The notes beneath the pieces were generated by a model, which saw only the letters and a program-made list of their open reading frames with translations, was not told where the DNA came from and ran no database searches. From assembly GCA_019415705.1 (NCBI GenBank), contig DXYS01000028.1, positions 1 through 8,074 of the forward strand: 8,074 bases of DNA. Direction: 5' to 3'. Of this stretch, positions 1 to 6,652 are shown one piece after another. The translations under genes were made by a program, and so were the position numbers. The first letter of the stretch is position 1. Each line of letters opens with the position of its first letter. The DNA comes from Bacteroidales bacterium. GTDB lineage: Bacteria > Bacteroidota > Bacteroidia > Bacteroidales > Muribaculaceae.

Positions 1-474
1 CATCGTCCTTGGCACCGCCCCGTGCCCCCGCCTCACTACCGCCCCTATCGCGAGTGGAGACCTATCCGCACCATACTCGGCCTCACTATCGGCAGTGCAA
101 TAAATTTCGGCGTCAACCAGCTGATAAATCTCGGTTATAACGTCTCGGGCTATGGCACAAACGCTGTCTATGTAACAAATGTGCCGATGCTAAACATGTA
201 TTGGCCCGACGCCACACTCTATTACGGCAACAACGGCCTCTACGCCTCGGAGTTTGTCTACTCCACACCGGGCTACACCATGGGGCGCTATAACAGCACA
301 TATAACATGCTCTGTCAGGTTTACGGCTCACCTTACAATGTTGTCAACAGTCATCTGAACTCAACGGCAACATGGTGGGGACCCGGCGGCCAGTTCATCA
401 GGCTCAACTTTGAGAGCGCCCTTGCCGCCAACGGCACGACCCGCTTCTTCACGACCCTCAGCTTCGGCAACTAA
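1..474 (+). CDS. C-terminal part of an exported aromatic/Gly-rich hypothetical protein (5' end outside window)
   Basis: The frame is open from base 1 to the TAA at 472-474 (157 codons visible), so the true start lies upstream of the window. The GTG at 22 is an internal codon, not a convincing start. The visible part opens with a His/Pro/Arg-rich stretch (HRPWHRPVPPPHYRPYREWRP), followed by a short Gly/Ile-rich segment (TILGLTIGSAINFGVNQLI). The rest is rich in Tyr, Asn, Gly, Ser and Thr and ends in TTLSFGN. This composition suits a secreted or outer-membrane, beta-rich protein. I recall similar Pro/Arg-rich hypothetical proteins in Bacteroides-type genomes, but I recognise no named domain and assign no function. 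Any signal peptide would be upstream and cannot be seen. It ends about 18 bases before the shared hairpin terminator. That this is a real gene is well supported by its open frame and composition; its role is unknown. Confidence 0.7.
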   Translation, partial: HRPWHRPVPPPHYRPYREWRPIRTILGLTIGSAINFGVNQLINLGYNVSGYGTNAVYVTNVPMLNMYWPDATLYYGNNGLYASEFVYSTPGYTMGRYNSTYNMLCQVYGSPYNVVNSHLNSTATWWGPGGQFIRLNFESALAANGTTRFFTTLSFGN

Positions 475-492
475 TACGCCTCAGCTCTGCAT

Positions 493-527
493 AAAAAAGG
501 TGATGGAAAAACTCCATCACCTTTTTT
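493..527. terminator. Bidirectional intrinsic terminator between convergent genes
   Basis: A perfect inverted repeat has arms 493-507 and 513-527 and a five-base loop (AAAAC). The inner nine pairs are GGTGATGGA/TCCATCACC, flanked by six A on the left and six T on the right. Read on either strand it is therefore a GC-containing stem followed by a U-tract. It lies 18 bases after the stop of the plus-strand gene and 32 bases beyond the stop of the minus-strand SPOR gene, so it can end both transcripts. Confidence 0.9.
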
Positions 528-559
528 ATTAAAGTCTTTAAAGTCCTTATTTTAATGAT

Positions 560-1075
560 TTACCGACGACCGGCGGGACTAAGCAGGAAAGGTAACGGGT
601 CGCGCATAGTAACTGCGCCCGATGATTCAATGCGCTCCATCTCGGCCACGGCGTCCTTGGCGTTCTCGGCCGAGGCGCCGATGACATAATAATACGGCTC
701 GCTCGTGTTGACGATAAAAGCGCTTCCGAGGCCGCTATCCTGCAAGCGCTTGCAGAGCGAGCGGGCGTTGAAGACCTGCTTGAACTGTCCGACGACAACG
801 TTAAACGCACCTATTTTGGTAGCGGCCGGTTGTCCCTCAGTCACAGTGATATGCTGAGTCTTAACCTCGACGCTGTCACCGTCTACGACGACAAACGACC
901 CGCGCATCTGCCGGCGCACACTCCCGTAAACGCTTTCCTCAAATGCGATGTCAGAGTCGCGTTGGCTGACTGCCTTGTCATAGGCCTTACGATAGTTTTC
1001 TTCGGTAGTCTTACATGCCGTCATCAAAATAATTGCGGACGCAAGGGCTACAACGTAAACGAATATTTTTTTCAT
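560..1075 (-). CDS. SPOR-domain lipoprotein
   Basis: Probable outer-membrane lipoprotein of 171 residues. The N-terminus MKKIFVYVVALASAIILMTAC is a lipoprotein signal with a lipobox ending at Cys21, so the mature protein would begin at that lipidated Cys. A charged linker follows (about residues 22-88). The SPOR domain spans about residues 90-150, from IGAFNVVVGQF through NARSLCKRLQDSG to PYYYVIGA. This is the fold that binds peptidoglycan strands lacking stem peptides, typically at division sites; here the binding role is inferred from the family. The tail is short and basic (SPAGRR). I chose the ATG at 1073-1075 because it puts the Lys-Lys signal peptide at the terminus. An in-frame ATG at 1097-1099 would add eight residues (MFRKINFS) ahead of it. 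It is the last gene of a minus-strand operon, 26 bases after the phosphoesterase stop, and reads into the hairpin at 493-527. Confidence 0.85.
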   Translation of the reverse strand: MKKIFVYVVALASAIILMTACKTTEENYRKAYDKAVSQRDSDIAFEESVYGSVRRQMRGSFVVVDGDSVEVKTQHITVTEGQPAATKIGAFNVVVGQFKQVFNARSLCKRLQDSGLGSAFIVNTSEPYYYVIGASAENAKDAVAEMERIESSGAVTMRDPLPFLLSPAGRR

Positions 1076-1101
1076 ACTGAAGTTTATTTTTCTGAACACT
1101 C

Positions 1102-1608
1102 TCAGTCAGCTTTAAGTTTTCCCAACTCTATGACCTCAAGGTCACGGATGTCTCCGTCATCGAGAATAAAGCGCACCAATGTGCGTTCGCGCTGCCAGCC
1201 GTGATAGCCGGCCGCCCCGGGATTGATGTGAAGCATCTGCAGTTCTTTGTCATACTGCACTCGCAGTATATGACTGTGGCCACAGACCATCAGTTTGGGA
1301 CGCTCCTCGGCGAGCATACGTCTCACGCCGGGGGCATAGCGTCCGGGGTAACCGCCGATGTGGGTCATCCACACCTTGACGCCCTCGGTCTCGAAACATT
1401 CTATCTCCTTGCAACGTCTGACGACGGCGCCCGAGTCGATGTTGCCGCGTACGGCTCTGACCACCGGGGCTACGCCTTCCAAGCGGGCTATGACGTCTAT
1501 ACAACCGAGATCGCCGGCGTGCCATATCTCGTCACAGCCGGCGAAGTGGGTTGCAAAACGGTCGTCCCAGCACGAGTGGGTGTCAGAGAGAAGACCGATA
1601 CGTTTCAT
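1102..1608 (-). CDS. YfcE/MJ0936-type metallophosphoesterase
   Basis: Cytoplasmic calcineurin-like phosphodiesterase of 168 residues, the usual length for the compact YfcE/MJ0936 group. The dinuclear-metal motifs are all present in order: D9-x-H11 (LLSDTH), HAGD at 30-33, GNID at 55-58, His83 in MTHIGG, and GHSH at 110-113, followed by NPGAAG near 129-134. Family members hydrolyse phosphodiesters such as bis-pNPP or cyclic nucleotides in vitro. The physiological substrate is generally unknown, and nothing here fixes it. There is no signal peptide or membrane segment. The ATG at 1606-1608 directly follows the TAA of the upstream peptidase gene with no gap (TAAATG), so translation is probably coupled. 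The SPOR lipoprotein gene follows. Family assignment is strong; substrate and any functional link to its neighbours are open. Confidence 0.93.
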   Translation of the reverse strand: MKRIGLLSDTHSCWDDRFATHFAGCDEIWHAGDLGCIDVIARLEGVAPVVRAVRGNIDSGAVVRRCKEIECFETEGVKVWMTHIGGYPGRYAPGVRRMLAEERPKLMVCGHSHILRVQYDKELQMLHINPGAAGYHGWQRERTLVRFILDDGDIRDLEVIELGKLKAD

Positions 1609-2820
1609 TTATTTGATGCCGATTTTGCGGGCGATATCGTCGGGCACGGCTTTCTTGTTGAGGTAGATGTCAAGTGTCTTGGCCTTGAAATAAGGCATTG
1701 ACACATAGAAGAATCCGCCAAATTTCTGATTATCGTCCCACGAGTTCTTGACCTTGTAATATTTGTTACCGAGGCGGTCGACGGCGGTACCGACGATTTC
1801 CATGCCGTGGTCGTCAGTTGTCTCCTGTCGGTCAAACATCTCCTGACGGCTCTCCTGTGTGACCTCGATTTCATCAACCGGGCCTTCAAATTTGAATTTA
1901 TCATTGAGACGGTCTGCGTCAGAGAGTTTCACCCAGCGGGCGAGCTCGGTGTCGTTCATGTCGCTTTGGTCCTTGCCTTTGGGCATCAGGGCTACGCCGT
2001 CTTTCCACTTGAAACCGCCTTCGCTGACGTCGGCTGCCCAGACAAGTGTGTAGCCGTTTTCGAGCGCATTGTCGACGATGGCTACGAGCTCGTCGATGGG
2101 CACATTCTGATACTGACCCCACAGCCAGTTGTCAGAAACCTCAAGCACGAAGGGTTTGTAGAAAGGATGGTGTGTGAACGATGAAATGGCGATATAATTG
2201 TCAGTCGACAGGCCGAGTGACTTGGCGAATGACTGCGGCGTGTAGGTCTTGCCCTTGTAGGTGAATGTTTCGGGCACTTTGCCGAGATATGCGTCTAAAA
2301 CACCCTCGAAACCTTCACGCCATGCGGTCGAAATCTTGCGGTTAGGCTTTGACACTACAGTCTTTACATAACCCGAGAGGATGCCGTCAAGCTCGCCGTG
2401 GACGTGCTTGTCCTCACCGTACTCGAGGCCGCGATAAACTTCCTCAGGCACTGCGCCGTACTTCTCCCAGACATAGGGCACGTCAAGCACTGAGCCGCCG
2501 GGGGCGAAGTTGATGGTGCCGTACATGCGCACATAGCGGTCGGCTTTATCGGCGTAGCAGTGGCGCACGGTGAACATCTCGGAGAGGTCGAGCGAGTCAC
2601 CGCCGGCACGGCGGATTTCGTTTTCATAAAATGATGTTCCGGCAAAGCACCAGCATGTGCCCGATTTATTCTGATCCTTGACCGAAGTGACGGGGATGGT
2701 GATGACATCCTTAAACTCAAAGCCCTTGACTGTGTCGGTGGCGGCGGTGTCAGCCGGAGCAAAAGCCGATGCCGGCACGACAGTGGCAGCCGTCAGGCAT
2801 AATGCGATTAATTTTTTCAT
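1609..2820 (-). CDS. pepC: Exported C1 cysteine peptidase, aminopeptidase C/bleomycin hydrolase-like
   Basis: Papain-clan peptidase of 403 residues, resembling family C1B (bleomycin hydrolase/PepC). All the catalytic positions are visible: oxyanion Gln50 and nucleophile Cys56 in KDQNKSGTCWCFA (the six-residue spacing matches papain Gln19-Cys25), His338 in DDHGMEIVG, and Asn359 in VKNSWDD. Unlike classical cytosolic bleomycin hydrolases, it starts with a type I signal peptide (MKKLIALCLTAATVVPASAFA, cleavage likely near residue 21), so it should act in the periplasm. Its likely role is trimming peptides taken up from outside or released from envelope proteins; this is inference from family and location. 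Cys58, two residues after the nucleophile, is unusual beside a catalytic Cys. The gene leads a three-gene minus-strand operon, with a -7 promoter element about 31 bases ahead of the start. The symbol reflects the family and is not proven orthology. Confidence 0.85.
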   Translation of the reverse strand: MKKLIALCLTAATVVPASAFAPADTAATDTVKGFEFKDVITIPVTSVKDQNKSGTCWCFAGTSFYENEIRRAGGDSLDLSEMFTVRHCYADKADRYVRMYGTINFAPGGSVLDVPYVWEKYGAVPEEVYRGLEYGEDKHVHGELDGILSGYVKTVVSKPNRKISTAWREGFEGVLDAYLGKVPETFTYKGKTYTPQSFAKSLGLSTDNYIAISSFTHHPFYKPFVLEVSDNWLWGQYQNVPIDELVAIVDNALENGYTLVWAADVSEGGFKWKDGVALMPKGKDQSDMNDTELARWVKLSDADRLNDKFKFEGPVDEIEVTQESRQEMFDRQETTDDHGMEIVGTAVDRLGNKYYKVKNSWDDNQKFGGFFYVSMPYFKAKTLDIYLNKKAVPDDIARKIGIK

Positions 2821-2851
2821 ATCGTAGTCTGATTAGATTGTTTCTATACCG

Positions 2852-2859
2852 CAAATTTA
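2852..2859 (-). promoter_or_regulatory. Probable -7 promoter element of the peptidase operon
   Basis: On the minus strand these bases read TAAATTTG, an exact match to the Bacteroidetes primary-sigma -7 element TAnnTTTG. It would place the transcript start near 2848, giving a leader of about 28 bases before the ATG at 2820. The -33 part is weak: the nearest TTG (minus strand, 2885-2883) lies 23 bases upstream, further than the usual 19-21. The surrounding AT-rich DNA (2855-2882) fits a promoter. Confidence 0.6.
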
Positions 2860-2969
2860 TCAATTAATATCGAATAATAGATCAACCTCAGCACTAAAAT
2901 CAAGCGAAACGGCTCATTTTAAAGCATATCGACACAAAAAGTGCGAGCCATGCAGCAATTTGCATAAGA

Positions 2970-2985
2970 ATGGCAACGTCGCCAT
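2970..2985. promoter_or_regulatory. 16-base imperfect palindrome in the divergent intergenic region, possible operator
   Basis: ATGGCAACGTCGCCAT is a palindrome apart from the single pair at positions 6 and 11 (ATGGC-A-ACGT-C-GCCAT). It lies in the 234-base space between the peptidase operon and the divergent channel gene, 70 bases before the channel ATG. It has the size and two-fold symmetry of a dimeric regulator site. No cognate regulator is identifiable, and a chance palindrome is possible. Confidence 0.25.
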
Positions 2986-3054
2986 CCGTGCGAACAAAGC
3001 GACTATGCCGTTTGTCTTAATTAAAACAATGTCATCAAGTCTCTTTCTCACATT

Positions 3055-4545
3055 ATGTCGCCATTACTTTACATCTTATCCGCTCCCATAATACCGATTG
3101 ACCCGACAAAGCCGATTGACACAGACACTTTCACGGCAAATGCGGCCGAAGGTACTTATGAAATCGCCCGTCTTATAATGAAGATTGTCGACTGGCTCCT
3201 TGACCTCGTCGGACTCGGCCACAACGAAACGTTAGTCACGGGCCTTTACGCCACCGTAGTCTTTTTTATCGCTATGGTTGCCGGAAAAGTTTTCCAGTGG
3301 ATCATTCTTTATATCGTACGACAGATTGCCCGACACTGGGACAATGACGTCTATCTTTCTCTGACATCCGTACATTTTTTCACAAAACTTTGCCGCATCA
3401 TTCCGGCGATTGTGTTTCTGATTCTGATACAGTTCACACTGACTACCCACACTGTTCTGGCCTCAGTACTCACAAAAATAACACTACTATATATAATTTT
3501 TCTTGTCTGCATCGCGCTGTCGGCACTCATTCTTGCCATTTGGCAGCATGTCGACACACGCGAAAACAAGCGCAAACTGCCGCTTAAAGGACTCGCACAG
3601 CTCGCTAAAGGCATTATCTGGATTATAGCCATAATAATATCTATAGCGCTGCTCATTGACAAGTCTCCCGCATCATTGCTTGCCGGTCTCGGCGCGTTTG
3701 CGGCAGTGCTGATGCTGATTTTCAAGGACAGTATACTCGGTCTGGTAGCAGGCGTGCAGCTCTCTGAAAACGATTCGCTCCATGTCGGCGACTGGATAAA
3801 GGTCAACGGCACTGACGCCAATGGCACTGTCACCGAAGTCAGTCTGACATCGGTCAAAGTCCTCAACTGGGACAAGACGACAACCAACCTCCCGCCCTAC
3901 TCGCTTATTAGCGGAAGTTTCACAAACTACCGCAGCATGCAGGAGAGCCACACACGCCGCATCTGCCGCAGCTTTATGATTGACGCAGACAGCATCTTGC
4001 CGGCAACAGACGCTATGCTCGCCGATTTGCGCAAGCTGCCGTTCTTAGATGAATGGATTGGCAAAAAAATCGAACAACGGCAACGCGGCATAACCGAGGA
4101 TGTCAACAATTCCGAAGGTCTCGTCGACGGCTCTATCGATACAAATCTCGGAGTGTTCCGTGCGTATATGAAGATGTGGCTTGACGCCAATCCCGACATC
4201 TCGCATGACAGTGACTGTTTTGTCACATCGCTCGCTCAGACTCCGGCCGGCATACCGTTCCAAGTCTACTGCTTCACCGACACGTCGGCATGGTTTGCTT
4301 ACGAGCATATCCAAGATACGGTTTTCGAGCATCTGGCTTCAATGCTGCGTTTCTTCAGTCTTTATACATTTGAGAATCCGTCAGGACGCGACACTGTCAT
4401 AGACGGTTATCTCAGCCCCGGTAAAGACATAACAAAAGTCTACGGCATCCCCTATCCGTTCTTCCAACGTCAGGAAACATCTGACACCCATGGAGACAAC
4501 AGTAAAGCTCAGCCGTCAGATAATCAAACTCCGAAAGCATCCTGA
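3055..4545 (+). CDS. ybdG: YbdG-type MscS-family mechanosensitive channel
   Basis: Inner-membrane channel of 496 residues that should open under membrane tension to release solutes during osmotic downshock. Hydrophobic segments lie at roughly 62-88, 112-132, 135-163 and 183-203. The pore-lining helix and the start of the MscS beta domain follow (204-250), with the signature SLLAGLGAFAAVLMLIFKDS, then ILGLVAGVQL and GDWIKV. The run GTVTEVSLTSVKVLNWDKTT and the PYSLISGSF loop match E. coli YbdG (miniconductance, about 415 residues) closely, from memory. So do the cytoplasmic vestibule motifs NLGVFRAYM (364-372) and FQVYCFTDTSAWFAYEHIQ (402-420). The protein is longer than YbdG because of an N-terminal extension and a hydrophilic tail (about 471-496) rich in Gln, Ser and Asp. 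It is divergent from the peptidase operon. No convincing TAnnTTTG element or Shine-Dalgarno site is visible before the ATG at 3055. The next gene has its own promoter, so this is probably a single-gene unit. Confidence 0.93.
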   Translation: MSPLLYILSAPIIPIDPTKPIDTDTFTANAAEGTYEIARLIMKIVDWLLDLVGLGHNETLVTGLYATVVFFIAMVAGKVFQWIILYIVRQIARHWDNDVYLSLTSVHFFTKLCRIIPAIVFLILIQFTLTTHTVLASVLTKITLLYIIFLVCIALSALILAIWQHVDTRENKRKLPLKGLAQLAKGIIWIIAIIISIALLIDKSPASLLAGLGAFAAVLMLIFKDSILGLVAGVQLSENDSLHVGDWIKVNGTDANGTVTEVSLTSVKVLNWDKTTTNLPPYSLISGSFTNYRSMQESHTRRICRSFMIDADSILPATDAMLADLRKLPFLDEWIGKKIEQRQRGITEDVNNSEGLVDGSIDTNLGVFRAYMKMWLDANPDISHDSDCFVTSLAQTPAGIPFQVYCFTDTSAWFAYEHIQDTVFEHLASMLRFFSLYTFENPSGRDTVIDGYLSPGKDITKVYGIPYPFFQRQETSDTHGDNSKAQPSDNQTPKAS

Positions 4546-4585
4546 CAGCACCTGTCGACAAAAGACGCCGATTGGTCGATAAAAT

Positions 4586-4616
4586 TTTGTCCCTGATTTC
4601 GTTTTGACTATTTTTG
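4586..4616 (+). promoter_or_regulatory. Bacteroidetes-type promoter of the two-component operon
   Basis: TTTG at 4586-4589 is followed by a 19-base spacer and TATTTTTG at 4609-4616. This is a full match to the Bacteroidetes housekeeping promoter (TTTG, 19-21 bases, TAnnTTTG). The expected transcript start is near 4620, giving a leader of about 44 bases to the kinase ATG at 4664. It lies 41 bases after the channel gene stop, so the kinase pair is transcribed separately from the channel gene. Confidence 0.75.
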
Positions 4617-4663
4617 CATGAGGGTGTTGCATTTGCGGCATCCTCACGCACGCTTAATGACCG

Positions 4664-5152
4664 ATGCATATCACAAACATGAAGTCAGACACTCCGACAA
4701 ACATTGACCGCCAGACTGCTCGCAGCCGCAAAACACGGTTTATAGCCCATCTGATAGTCATTCTGATGCTTTTTATCCTGCCTGAGATTGTGATGAATTA
4801 CGCGATGCCTCAGCGACGCGGGTTTCAAAGCACACCATGGGGCATATACCTCAAGTCGCTTGTGTTCATCGCTGTATTCTACATAAATTACTACTATATA
4901 ATCGAACGCACACTTAACAGCCGCGTGCGCGTCTGGCGATTTATAGGACTCAATGTTGGTCGTGCTTTGTTCGCTCGGCCTTTGCTATCTTATCTGGCGG
5001 TTTTCGTTTTATCTGCCGAGACTTGCGGCGGCCGACATCAGGCCTATACGCCATCCGGAGAGAATCAACTACATGGTTTTCTCAGCTCTGATACGCGACT
5101 CGGTGATGGTAGTGCTTACAATCGCATTGTCAGTGGCCCTGCGGCTCGGTGA
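4664..5152 (+). CDS. N-terminal membrane part of a frameshifted LytS/YehU-type histidine kinase
   Basis: The frame encodes 162 residues, but only the first 97 or so look authentic. After a basic, hydrophilic start come two membrane helices (FIAHLIVILMLFILPEIVM, about 28-46, and SLVFIAVFYINYYYII, about 66-81). RTLNSRVRVWRFIGLN follows, the typical lead-in to a third helix in this kinase family. From about base 4955 the frame loses all family character (Gly/Arg/Ser-rich, ending SGPAAR at 5152). The +1 frame then carries the next helix and the kinase core. It is best read as the front half of one gene running 4664-5777 with a one-base excess. The ATG at 4664 is used; an in-frame ATG at 4679 (MKSDTPTN) is an equally possible start. 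The promoter at 4586-4616 serves it. As written, this protein would be a membrane stub with no kinase domain. Confidence 0.6.
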   Translation: MHITNMKSDTPTNIDRQTARSRKTRFIAHLIVILMLFILPEIVMNYAMPQRRGFQSTPWGIYLKSLVFIAVFYINYYYIIERTLNSRVRVWRFIGLNVGRALFARPLLSYLAVFVLSAETCGGRHQAYTPSGENQLHGFLSSDTRLGDGSAYNRIVSGPAAR

Positions 5153-5777
5153 CAAATGGCTGACCCTCGAACGACGCCGACGCGACATGCTGGCCGAGCA
5201 ACGCGAAACCGAGCTCAGCAATCTGAAGAGTCAGCTAAATCCACATTTTCTGTTCAATACACTCAACACTATTTACGCACTGGTCGAAATTGACCCGGAC
5301 GAAGCTCGCAAAGCTATCCACGAACTCTCACAACTGCTTCGATATGTGCTCTACGAGACACCGGCCGAAGTCAGTCTGGAACGCGAGACCGAATTCACCG
5401 TCAACTACATCTCGCTGATGGAGTTACGTCTCGGACCGGGACATGTCGTCTCTCATATAGACATCGGCTCGATGGCCGATACATCTGTGCCGCCGCTGAT
5501 TTTTATCCCGCTTGTCGAAAACGCTTTCAAACACGGCAACACGGGTCATACCGACAGTGTCATCGAAATCGACATCAAAGCTGCCGACGGGCAGATTGTA
5601 TGCCGCACTGTCAACAGCTTTGACCCGCATACCGTACTTGACAGACGCAGCGGCATCGGCATCGCCAATCTGCGTCGGCGTATGCATCTGATTTACGGTC
5701 GCGATGCATCTTTAACGACCACAATTGACACCGAACGCTACACATCAACCCTGACCATTAAAATACGGCCCGAATAA
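4953..5777 (+). CDS. Sensor histidine kinase, LytS/YehU type (PF06580 core plus HATPase), frameshifted 5' half
   Basis: The frame encodes 274 residues. Residues 1-20 (MLVVLCSLGLCYLIWRFSFY) and about 42-64 are membrane helices. A basic linker leads into the His_kinase domain (about 86-165). The phospho-acceptor is His98 in LKSQLNPHFLFNTLN. The ATP-binding domain follows: N-box PLVENAFKHG (186-195) and G-box SGIGIANLRRRM (233-244). Such kinases autophosphorylate and pass the phosphate to LytTR regulators; the partner is surely the next gene, whose ATG overlaps this stop by one base (TAATG). The frame is closed just upstream by TAG at 4944-4946, so this ORF alone lacks the first two helices, which sit in the preceding frame. 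The ATG at 4953 is simply the first available; the true protein probably joins the upstream frame between 4946 and 4956. The kinase domain itself looks intact. The signal sensed is unknown. Confidence 0.85.
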   Translation: MLVVLCSLGLCYLIWRFSFYLPRLAAADIRPIRHPERINYMVFSALIRDSVMVVLTIALSVALRLGDKWLTLERRRRDMLAEQRETELSNLKSQLNPHFLFNTLNTIYALVEIDPDEARKAIHELSQLLRYVLYETPAEVSLERETEFTVNYISLMELRLGPGHVVSHIDIGSMADTSVPPLIFIPLVENAFKHGNTGHTDSVIEIDIKAADGQIVCRTVNSFDPHTVLDRRSGIGIANLRRRMHLIYGRDASLTTTIDTERYTSTLTIKIRPE

Positions 5778-6484
5778 TGAACGAATCGAGACTTAGATGC
5801 ATTATCGTCGACGACGAACCCCTTGCCGGACGGTTGCTGTCGGCCTATGTGCAGCGTACCGAGGGTCTCGAACTGCTCGGATGTCACACATCGGCTCGTG
5901 AGGCTCTTGACGATATTTTGTCAAAACGTCCGGATATAGCATTTTTAGACATTCAGATGCCCGAAATGTCCGGCATGGAAATGGCTCGCCGCCTTCCGTC
6001 AGATGTCAAGGTCGTTTTCACAACCGCATACCGTGAGTATGCGGTCGAAGGATTTCGCGTTAATGCGCTCGATTATCTGCTCAAACCGGTCAGCTACGAC
6101 GAGTTCCTCGAATCAGTAAACCGGGCCCGCAACAATACTAAAACCATCGCTGACCGTGAGCCTCACGAAAGTTTTCTCAGTGTCCGCAGCGAGCATAGCA
6201 TAGTGCGTATCCCGATAGACGACATACAGTTTATCGAAGGTCTCAAAGACTATGTGAAAATCCACATACATGGTTTCCAGCGTCCGGTGCTGACACTGAT
6301 GAGCATCAAATCACTCGAACAGACACTGCCGGTCGAGAAATTCATGCGCGTCCACCGCTCATACATAATCAATCTCGACCATGTTACAGCCCTGCGCAGC
6401 CGGCGCATAGTCATTGATGACAAGCGCGAAGTGCCCGTCTCCGACACATTCAAATCAGCACTCGCCGAACGACTTGGCCTTTAA
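5777..6484 (+). CDS. LytTR-family response regulator
   Basis: DNA-binding response regulator of 235 residues. The receiver domain (about 6-120) has the acidic pair D12-D13, phospho-acceptor Asp58 in FLDIQMPEMSG, the switch Thr in FTTAY (82-83) and Lys103 in LLKPVS. The C-terminal LytTR domain (about 132-232) shows the family pattern SEHSIVRIPIDDIQFIEGL and FMRVHRSYIINL (189-200). LytTR proteins bind short direct repeats upstream of target genes; in Bacteroidetes the targets are often envelope or metabolic genes, and none can be named here. The start ATG shares its A with the kinase TAA (TAATG), so expression is translationally coupled and the kinase partner is clear. All key residues are present, so the regulator appears functional even if the kinase is broken. 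No strong terminator follows the stop. Confidence 0.95.
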   Translation: MNESRLRCIIVDDEPLAGRLLSAYVQRTEGLELLGCHTSAREALDDILSKRPDIAFLDIQMPEMSGMEMARRLPSDVKVVFTTAYREYAVEGFRVNALDYLLKPVSYDEFLESVNRARNNTKTIADREPHESFLSVRSEHSIVRIPIDDIQFIEGLKDYVKIHIHGFQRPVLTLMSIKSLEQTLPVEKFMRVHRSYIINLDHVTALRSRRIVIDDKREVPVSDTFKSALAERLGL

Positions 6485-6566
6485 AGACCGAGACAACCGA
6501 ACTTTTAAACCTCTACACACGTTATAGCTGCTGAAAGGCCGACAAAAAAGCGGTTGGCCCGGATAC

Positions 6567-6594
6567 AATATTATGGAATATTTCATTATATTTG
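6567..6594 (+). promoter_or_regulatory. Promoter of mdh with -7 element and paired AATATT motifs
   Basis: TATATTTG at 6587-6594 matches the Bacteroidetes -7 element TAnnTTTG, placing the transcript start near 6598 and a leader of about 55 bases before the mdh ATG at 6653. No clear TTTG is present at the -33 position. Just upstream, the self-complementary hexamer AATATT occurs at 6567-6572 and again at 6577-6582. The two copies are exactly ten bases apart, one helical turn, between the expected -33 and -7 positions. Confidence 0.55.
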
Positions 6595-6652
6595 CCGCGT
6601 CAGCCTTAAATACACAAGAGATTACATTAACTTTTTTATACCTACCAAAACT

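Noticed and set aside
1076..1099. Longer start for the SPOR lipoprotein
   Set aside because: The extra eight residues precede a standard Lys-Lys lipoprotein signal peptide, which should be at the N-terminus.
830..2184. Plus-strand open frames opposite the phosphoesterase and peptidase (830-1204, 1201-1701, 1807-2184)
   Set aside because: They lie antisense to genes with complete catalytic motifs and show no domain of their own.
2941..3054. Promoter for the channel gene
   Set aside because: GCAATTTG and GCCGTTTG only partly resemble TAnnTTTG; neither is good enough to call.
6537..6559. Hairpin GGCCGAC/GTTGGCC after the response regulator
   Set aside because: Seven pairs with a G-U and no T-run afterwards; too weak to call a terminator, though a factor-dependent end cannot be excluded.
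6554..6652. Upstream in-frame extension of malate dehydrogenase starting at a TTG
   Set aside because: Family homology starts at the ATG at 6653, and the extension overlaps a good -7 promoter element at 6587-6594.
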